Source of the DNA: Planctomycetota bacterium
GTDB taxonomy: Bacteria; Planctomycetota; Phycisphaerae; WQYP01
Length of the DNA: 6,885 nt
Direction of reading: 5' to 3'
Assembly (NCBI GenBank): GCA_021798635.1
Contig: JAJZGH010000251.1
Coordinates: 1-6,885, forward strand
Part shown: positions 1-4,223 of the stretch, piece after piece
Position numbering within the stretch: the stretch's first letter is position 1
Layout of the letters: each line of letters starts with the position of its first letter
Translations under genes and position numbers: made by a program
Notes under the pieces: model-generated
Told to the model about the DNA's origin: nothing
What the model saw: the letters and a program-made list of their open reading frames with translations, nothing else
The model's database searches: none

Positions 1-2
1 TC

Positions 3-206
3 GCGGATCAAATGGGAAACCAAACGGCGCCGCTTTCCCGCTGGGGCCTGAATATGCCCATGCAACTGTTGGGTTTTGTGCAGACAATAATTCTTGCTGG
101 CCGATGGAACGGCGGTCGCAAGGCCCAGCGGCAGTTGAATGTGCCGGCTAATATCGGGATTGTGCAGGGGCAACCTGTTACCCGAACCGGCACGCAGGCG
201 GTATAG
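3..206 (+). CDS. Probable 3' end of an upstream gene (partial, unrecognised)
   Basis: An open frame enters from the left edge and stops at TAG (204-206), giving 67 codons. Codon choice looks coding-like, with mixed but GC-leaning third positions. The translation has one short hydrophobic stretch (LLGFVQTIILAG) followed by a basic segment (RWNGGRKAQRQ), which could be the end of a membrane-associated or surface-glycan enzyme. I recognise no family. The next gene starts 45 bases downstream in the same strand and frame, so the two could be co-transcribed. An internal ATG at 12 would allow a stand-alone 64-residue ORF, but no good ribosome binding site is visible because the window begins there. 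It could also be a chance open frame. Confidence 0.4.
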   Translation, partial: ADQMGNQTAPLSRWGLNMPMQLLGFVQTIILAGRWNGGRKAQRQLNVPANIGIVQGQPVTRTGTQAV

Positions 207-219
207 TATCCGCAGGCGG
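193..219 (+). repeat. 9-bp direct repeat, period 18
   Basis: CGCAGGCGG occurs at 193-201 and again at 211-219, separated by 9 bases that contain the TAG stop of the upstream frame and a -10-like TATAGT (202-207). No matching -35 is seen, only weak TTACCC at 178-183. It may be chance or a site upstream of the glycosyltransferase gene. Confidence 0.3.
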
Positions 220-232
220 GGAAGAGACTTCC
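220..232 (+). other. Small hairpin before the glycosyltransferase start
   Basis: GGAAG (220-224), loop AGA, CTTCC (228-232) form a perfect 5-bp stem with a 3-base loop, extendable by one G-T pair. It sits 20 bases before the ATG at 252. The only Shine-Dalgarno-like sequences after it are GGGGA (240-244, spacing 7) and AGGA (246-249, too close to the ATG), so the hairpin could influence translation initiation. This is inference from position only. Confidence 0.25.
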
Positions 233-251
233 TGGAAACGGGGACAGGATC

Positions 252-2474
252 ATGAGCTTAAAGATTTGCATCGCAATACCGGCAGCGCCTGCGGCGTCCG
301 CACCGGATGACGCCCAACAGGCGTGCATCAATTTAGCCGAGACGTTAGCGGCAAGCGGCCATGATATTACCCTCTGTATATCCACAGGGGATGGGGCATT
401 AAAGGCGGATAAGGATAGTTACGCCCGAATTACCGCCTCCCCGGCCGTTCGCGTAGTAACGCTCGAATGGCTTACGGACGTGCAGGTTATTGCAGGCTGG
501 TTTCGCAGACGCAGTTTTGAATTTTATCGCTGGCTTAAATCCCAGACCATGGCGTATGACTGCGTTATTACGCCCGCCTGGCAGGGTGTGGCCTATTACG
601 CCGTTCTGGCCCGGCAGCAGGGAATCGCCTTTGAAAAAACCCAATTTGTAACGTATTTAAATGCTCCAACCCAATGGCGCTATCACGCGAGGCCTTCTAT
701 GCCGGTGAGTGTGGACGCCCTTGAGGTCATGTTTATGGAGCGAGACATGGTACGTCGGGCGGATGCGGCCGTGGTGGGCACGTCCGGATTACGTGAGTGG
801 CTTGAAAGCACAGGATGGATTCTTCCAACTAACACCAGCGTGCTTCCGCCGTTACCCACAACATTAGCAACGTCCGGGAGATCGGTGGAAAAACCAAAGG
901 CCATCGCGGCAACATCCCCTGGCCGCGCTACCGCCGAACCGCTGACAGAGCTGGTTTTCGCCGGTGTGATGGATTCCATCGATGGCGTGGAATTATTTTG
1001 CCAAGCCGTCCAAATATTGCCAGTGACGCTTCGCGAGAAATTACAAATCACCTTTGTGGGTGCGATCGGGGAGGTCGGCCAACTTGCCGGCGACTGGTAT
1101 ATTCACAAGGCACTGCGACGATCAGGTTGTCGATATAGCATTCTGGCGGAGGCGGACTTGGAGCAGCAACTCGCATATTTGCGCCACGCCGGTCGGATTG
1201 CGGTATTTACGGCACGTGGCGGGAGATTATCGCAATTACTTGTCAATTGCCTTGCGGAAAGCATGCCGATTTTGATTCCGGAAGATTGCGGCTTGCGAGA
1301 TTTTATTACTCCCGAAGGGTTTGCGGCAATCTCCTTCCCACCCAACGCCCAAGCTTTATCCAAAACAGTTCAGGCCGTAATGCAACGCGGTATTTCCACC
1401 AGACAAACGCCTGCGCTCGTGGCCCACCCCGCGCAACATTGGGAACGCCTGATTAAGTCGGTCGTTGACGGGGAGACCCCGGCAAGCGCGAATGCCGGTG
1501 ATCAATGGGCCGGAGGCAGCGTGCAGACTACCGGCGGTGCCATGCCAATGATCAGCGTATGCCTGGTGCACTACAATCGGCCGGAAACGCTTCGGCAGGC
1601 TGTGGATTCACTCAAAGCGCAAAGCTACCGAAATTATGAAGTTATTCTGGTAGATGACGGCAGCCCGTCATTGGAAGCACAGGCCCTTCTGAAAACATTG
1701 GACAGTGAATTTACAACTCATCAGTGGCGCATTATCCGGCAGGAAAATCAATATATGTGGCGGGCACGGAATAACGCAGCCCGACAGGCCCGGGGCGAGT
1801 ATCTGGCCTTTATGGATGATGACAATATCGCAGTACCCCATTGGCTGACGTGCGCCATGCAAGTGGCGCAGAGAACCCACGCCGATGTAGTAACATCCAC
1901 CATGACGCTTTTTGAGGGACACGCGCCGCCTGACCCGAGCGTAGAATTTCCAATGTGGGTGCCGCTGGGGGCGGCGGCTTCGGCTGGGGCGTTCACGAAC
2001 GTCTTTGGCGACGTGCATTGCCTGATGAAGCGAAGCGTCTTTGAAAAGCTTGGCGGTTTTGAAGAACGGTTCAGCGGATATCAGGAAGACTGGGAATTTT
2101 TTGCGCGGGCGGTTCTGGCGGGCTATAAACTGGAATTGATTCCTGAATCGCTGCTTTATTATCGCATCAGCAAAACGAGCGTTTCCCGCAGCGCCGATCA
2201 GAGCTGGAACGCCAACCGCGGATGCAGCATGCAGCCGTATCTCCATGCGATAGGCCCGGAATTGCGTGATTTGATTCCGTTTTTGTTGGAAAATCAACGC
2301 CTGCATTCCGGCATGGCGGCAAAAAGAGTGGTGGGCCGCGGGAAAATTGTACGGCGGCTAAATCGTTGGCTGCGCGGCCGAGCGGCTGATGCGCCTGTGG
2401 TGGTACAAACGACCGCCGACGCTATACGAGCCGCCGGAGCAATCCCCCCACGCCGCCGCTGCCCCCGGAGATGA
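252..2474 (+). CDS. Bifunctional-type glycosyltransferase: GT-B (GT4-like) fused to GT-A (GT2)
   Basis: A cytoplasmic or membrane-peripheral sugar transferase, probably for surface polysaccharide or protein glycans; donor and acceptor cannot be told from sequence. Residues 1-195 resemble the acceptor half of GT-B enzymes, and residues ~232-375 the GT4 nucleotide-sugar half, starting at ELVFAGVM. A linker (~376-432) leads to a GT2 domain (433-~665) beginning MISVCLVHYNRPETL. That domain has VDDGS (467-471), metal-binding DDD in FMDDDN (522-524), the usual GDVHCLMKRSVF and GGFEE segments, catalytic-type ED of QEDWEFF (612-613), then LLYYRIS. There is no signal peptide or membrane span. In the GT-B half the usual EX7E motif is replaced by G324 and N332, so that half may be inactive or divergent. 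The C-tail (~700-740) is Arg/Pro/Ala-rich and of doubtful origin. ATG 252 is the first start after the upstream stop, with a weak ribosome site. The family call is firm; specificity is unknown. Confidence 0.93.
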   Translation: MSLKICIAIPAAPAASAPDDAQQACINLAETLAASGHDITLCISTGDGALKADKDSYARITASPAVRVVTLEWLTDVQVIAGWFRRRSFEFYRWLKSQTMAYDCVITPAWQGVAYYAVLARQQGIAFEKTQFVTYLNAPTQWRYHARPSMPVSVDALEVMFMERDMVRRADAAVVGTSGLREWLESTGWILPTNTSVLPPLPTTLATSGRSVEKPKAIAATSPGRATAEPLTELVFAGVMDSIDGVELFCQAVQILPVTLREKLQITFVGAIGEVGQLAGDWYIHKALRRSGCRYSILAEADLEQQLAYLRHAGRIAVFTARGGRLSQLLVNCLAESMPILIPEDCGLRDFITPEGFAAISFPPNAQALSKTVQAVMQRGISTRQTPALVAHPAQHWERLIKSVVDGETPASANAGDQWAGGSVQTTGGAMPMISVCLVHYNRPETLRQAVDSLKAQSYRNYEVILVDDGSPSLEAQALLKTLDSEFTTHQWRIIRQENQYMWRARNNAARQARGEYLAFMDDDNIAVPHWLTCAMQVAQRTHADVVTSTMTLFEGHAPPDPSVEFPMWVPLGAAASAGAFTNVFGDVHCLMKRSVFEKLGGFEERFSGYQEDWEFFARAVLAGYKLELIPESLLYYRISKTSVSRSADQSWNANRGCSMQPYLHAIGPELRDLIPFLLENQRLHSGMAAKRVVGRGKIVRRLNRWLRGRAADAPVVVQTTADAIRAAGAIPPRRRCPRR

Positions 2475-2679
2475 CGACCAAGAAAACATTACGGCCCGCC
2501 CATACGGGACCAAATACGCCCGTCGCCGCGATAATATGCCGCCCACCCGCGTTCTGAGATGCGCCCTAACTGTCGCCTATTACTGTCTGAGAGTACGGAT
2601 CGCCGCAGTTAGCCTGCGCGTGAACCCTATTTCCGTAAAGGGTGGCGCTAAAATTCCTAGGAGCGGGTAACTGTCGTTA

Positions 2680-2704
2680 ATCCAAGACGTTGGATGAGTA
2701 TAAG
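2680..2704 (+). promoter_or_regulatory. Putative promoter/operator of the DUF302 gene
   Basis: A -10-like TATAAG (2699-2704) lies 46 bases before the ATG at 2751. Just upstream is a perfect 6-4-6 inverted repeat, ATCCAA-GACG-TTGGAT (2680-2695), where a dimeric repressor or activator could bind. The -35 region is poor (GTTAAT, 2676-2681), which would fit an activated promoter. The assignment rests on motif matches only. Confidence 0.3.
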
Positions 2705-2722
2705 TCCGGACTGAAGCCGGAT
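2704..2722 (+). other. Hairpin in the DUF302 5' leader
   Basis: TCCGG (2705-2709) and CCGGA (2717-2721) pair around a 7-base loop, with a possible closing G-T pair (2704, 2722). If transcription starts near 2711 the hairpin would be cut at its 5' side, so it would matter only for read-through or an earlier start site. Confidence 0.25.
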
Positions 2723-2736
2723 CGATTCACAAGCGT

Positions 2737-2742
2737 AAGGAG
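2737..2742 (+). promoter_or_regulatory. Ribosome binding site of the DUF302 gene
   Basis: AAGGAG (2737-2742) lies 8 bases before ATG 2751. It is the strongest Shine-Dalgarno sequence in the window and fixes the start of this gene. Confidence 0.85.
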
Positions 2743-2750
2743 TAAAGCAA

Positions 2751-3143
2751 ATGAACCTACTGTATATCAAGGAAGCAACTGGGACGGTCGAAGCCGTTGG
2801 CCGACGACTGGAAGAAGCCGTCAAGGCGCATAAATTTGGCGTCATCGCCGTCATTGATCTGAAGGCGAAGATGGTCGAGAAAGGCGTCGCATTCGGCAGC
2901 GCCTGTAACATTTACGAGGTTTGTAATCCCGTGCAAGCCAAACGAGTTTTGGAGAAGGACATGAGCATCGCCACGGCACTGCCGTGTCGCATCGCGGTAT
3001 ATGAAGAAAAAGGCACAGTAAAAATCGCCACGATGCTACCCACTGCGGCACTGGGCCTGTTTTCCATTCCGGAACTCGCCTCCGTGGCGCAGGAAGTTGA
3101 GCAGCAGATCAAAGCGATGATAAACGAGGCGTCGGAAGCGTAA
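2751..3143 (+). CDS. DUF302 domain protein
   Basis: A single-domain, probably cytoplasmic protein of 130 residues, the usual size for stand-alone DUF302 (TT1751-like fold) proteins. Their biochemical role is not firmly established. Visible family hallmarks are an N-terminal strand and helix (TVEAVGRRLEEAVKAHKFGVIAVID, ~12-36, given here only as the landmark TVEAV to VIAVID), then EVCNP (56-60) followed by QAKRVLEKD, and LPCRIAVYE (77-85). Three cysteines (C52, C58, C79) are present; the last two lie in the conserved CNP and LPC segments. The C-terminus is a charged helix (~108-130). There is no signal peptide or membrane span. It stands alone: 276 bases after the glycosyltransferase, with its own ribosome site, and convergent with the next gene, so it is probably a separate transcript. 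Family assignment is confident; function is not known. Confidence 0.92.
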   Translation: MNLLYIKEATGTVEAVGRRLEEAVKAHKFGVIAVIDLKAKMVEKGVAFGSACNIYEVCNPVQAKRVLEKDMSIATALPCRIAVYEEKGTVKIATMLPTAALGLFSIPELASVAQEVEQQIKAMINEASEA

Positions 3144-3342
3144 GCGAAAGCCCTGAAACTCCAGGGATTCTGTGGTACAGGGTGTGGCTCTCGCTGGCAC
3201 GCCATACCGCTGAGATTAAAAAAGATGATGGGCATCGTGTATGTTTCAAGAAGCGATGGCTCCGTCATTCGCGATTTACCAGGACGCCAGGAGACATCCT
3301 TATACCGTGCCCCGGCCGTCAGACATTTCATGGTTGACCAGA
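3144..3342. other. Convergent intergenic region
   Basis: The region between the DUF302 stop and the methyltransferase stop holds no convincing gene. On the plus strand, CCCTG (3151-3155) and CAGGG (3162-3166) form a 5-bp hairpin eight bases past the DUF302 stop, without a following T-run. For the minus strand, a weak GATG/CATC hairpin precedes six T's (A-run 3218-3223 on the plus strand), which could end methyltransferase transcription about 120 bases past its stop. Both are weak terminator candidates. Confidence 0.3.
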
Positions 3343-4068
3343 TCAGCCATTTTCGCCGGGGACATAATTGGTGGGGTCTTTGATCGTAACAAATACATCA
3401 AGAAATTCGCCATCAATGCCCAGATTACGATTGCGGATAATGTAGTTGCTGGTCCGGTATGCGGACCACTGCTGGATGAGATCGTCAAAATCGGCACCAT
3501 AATCGAAGGTCACCAGGCTGCGTCCATCCCCGATGGGGTTCCCGTGGTAGGAGGGATCCAGGAGATGTTCCACTACGCCATTATTCAGGCGAGCGCGACG
3601 CACGGACGCCGGCAGAGTTTTGTGTTTCGGTGCGGTAAAAATATGCATGCCGCCAGGGCGCAGCACGCGCATGATTTCCCGCATTGCAAGATCAGGATTA
3701 AACACATGTTCAAAAACATCTTGCGTGATGAAAACATCAAACGATTCGGATGCGATGGTCATGCGTTCAAGATTTTCACAGCGAAAACCCTCGCGATACT
3801 CGCCAAGGGGCACATCCTCAAAAAACTGTGAGGCACTGTAGCCGGGGCATTGTTTGAAAAAAAAGCCCATCGATGGCGAACTTTCGTGCATTGTCAGAGT
3901 CCGCCACGCCGGGCGAATAATGCTCAGTACTTCCACCAGTGCCCGTTGCCGCGGGATCGTGCGACAACGCTGACAGAAATAGTGATCGCGCAGCCACATC
4001 TGCTCGGCAACAAAGGTTGTGTCTTCCATGCAAATGTTGCAATATCCCGGATTGCTGAATAAAGCCAT
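3343..4068 (-). CDS. Zinc-ribbon class I SAM-dependent methyltransferase
   Basis: A cytoplasmic 241-residue protein that probably methylates a sugar, lipid carrier or other glycan-linked substrate; the substrate is not readable. The N-terminus carries two CxxC pairs (C10/C13 and C32/C35), a likely zinc ribbon. The methyltransferase part shows QDVFEHV (116-122) followed by MREIMRVLRPGG (LRPGG 136-140) and HIFTAPKH, the classic Methyltransf_11 motif IV/post-motif region, and it ends with the strand EFLDVFV (221-227). The motif I position has HESSPSMG (61-68) instead of a GxGxG loop, so SAM binding is non-standard or the protein is a divergent subfamily member. I chose ATG 4068 because AGAGG (4075-4079) lies 6 bases upstream; an in-frame GTG at 4086 would add six residues (TAAGG 9 bases upstream). 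It lies downstream of the PEP-CTERM gene on the same strand, 155 bases away and with a stem-loop between. Confidence 0.9.
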   Translation of the reverse strand: MALFSNPGYCNICMEDTTFVAEQMWLRDHYFCQRCRTIPRQRALVEVLSIIRPAWRTLTMHESSPSMGFFFKQCPGYSASQFFEDVPLGEYREGFRCENLERMTIASESFDVFITQDVFEHVFNPDLAMREIMRVLRPGGMHIFTAPKHKTLPASVRRARLNNGVVEHLLDPSYHGNPIGDGRSLVTFDYGADFDDLIQQWSAYRTSNYIIRNRNLGIDGEFLDVFVTIKDPTNYVPGENG

Positions 4069-4074
4069 GCGTCG

Positions 4075-4079
4075 CCTCT
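4075..4079 (-). promoter_or_regulatory. Ribosome binding site deciding the methyltransferase start
   Basis: AGAGG on the minus strand is 6 bases before ATG 4068 and favours that start over the GTG at 4086. Confidence 0.55.
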
Positions 4080-4099
4080 GTTCCACATAAATCGGCCTT

Positions 4100-4105
4100 A
4101 TTCTA
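4100..4105 (-). promoter_or_regulatory. Putative -10 box of the methyltransferase gene
   Basis: TAGAAT (5 of 6 matches to TATAAT) lies 31 bases before ATG 4068 on the minus strand. The -35 position (TGTCCC, 17-base spacer) is poor. It would allow expression independent of the PEP-CTERM gene upstream. Confidence 0.3.
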
Positions 4106-4159
4106 GTTGTGAGTTCGGTTTAGGGACAGCACTAAAATAATTCGCTCAAGCGCGTCGGA

Positions 4160-4210
4160 TGATCAATCCGGTGGTTGATCCAGTGTCGCCAACCAACCAC
4201 CGGGTTATCA
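4160..4210 (-). terminator. Long stem-loop after the PEP-CTERM gene, possible terminator
   Basis: Fourteen bases past the PEP-CTERM stop, CCGGTGGTTG (4168-4177) pairs perfectly with CAACCACCGG (4194-4203). One G-T pair and AA/TT extend it outwards, then TGAT/ATCA (4160-4163, 4207-4210) after a bulged C (4164). That gives about 17 pairs around a 16-base loop. No T-run follows directly on the minus strand; ATTATTTT comes about 20 bases later. It could be a terminator, an mRNA-stabilising 3' structure, or a dispersed palindromic repeat. The pairing is certain, the role is not. Confidence 0.5.
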
Positions 4211-4223
4211 CCACGGTGCTCTA

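Larger units (their letters stand above)
2475..2750 (+). other. Intergenic region rich in inverted repeats, leader of the DUF302 gene
   Basis: No convincing gene lies here. Past the glycosyltransferase stop there is a weak hairpin (GGCCCG 2493-2498 with CGGGACC 2505-2511, one bulged A) with no T-run. Further on are TACGGA/TCCGTA (2594-2599, 2632-2637), CGCAG/CTGCG (2604-2608, 2614-2618), ACCCT/AGGGT (2624-2628, 2639-2643), CGCT/AGCG (2646-2649, 2662-2665), ATCCAA/TTGGAT (2680-2685, 2690-2695) and TCCGG/CCGGA (2705-2709, 2717-2721). A frame open from 2389 to 2670 is Pro/Arg-rich and not convincingly coding. I could not match the region to a known riboswitch class. Confidence 0.45.

Noticed and set aside
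8..385. Leftward open frame of 125 codons at the left edge
   Set aside because: It overlaps the start of the glycosyltransferase and the more coding-like rightward frame; no recognisable features.
1668..2306. Leftward open frame of 212 codons opposite the GT2 domain
   Set aside because: It is the complement of conserved GT2 coding sequence; the translation looks like an Arg/His-rich shadow with no domain.
2912..3331. Leftward open frame of 139 codons opposite the DUF302 gene
   Set aside because: It is antisense to a confidently recognised domain and no family is visible.
3241..3831. Long rightward open frame (196 codons) opposite the methyltransferase
   Set aside because: Most of it is antisense to a gene with clear methyltransferase motifs; its own translation shows no recognisable family and it has no ribosome site.
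4141..4152. CGCTCAAGCG hairpin followed leftward by AATTATTTT as a terminator
   Set aside because: The stem is only 3-4 pairs with a 2-4 base loop, too weak alone; the larger stem at 4160-4210 is the better candidate.
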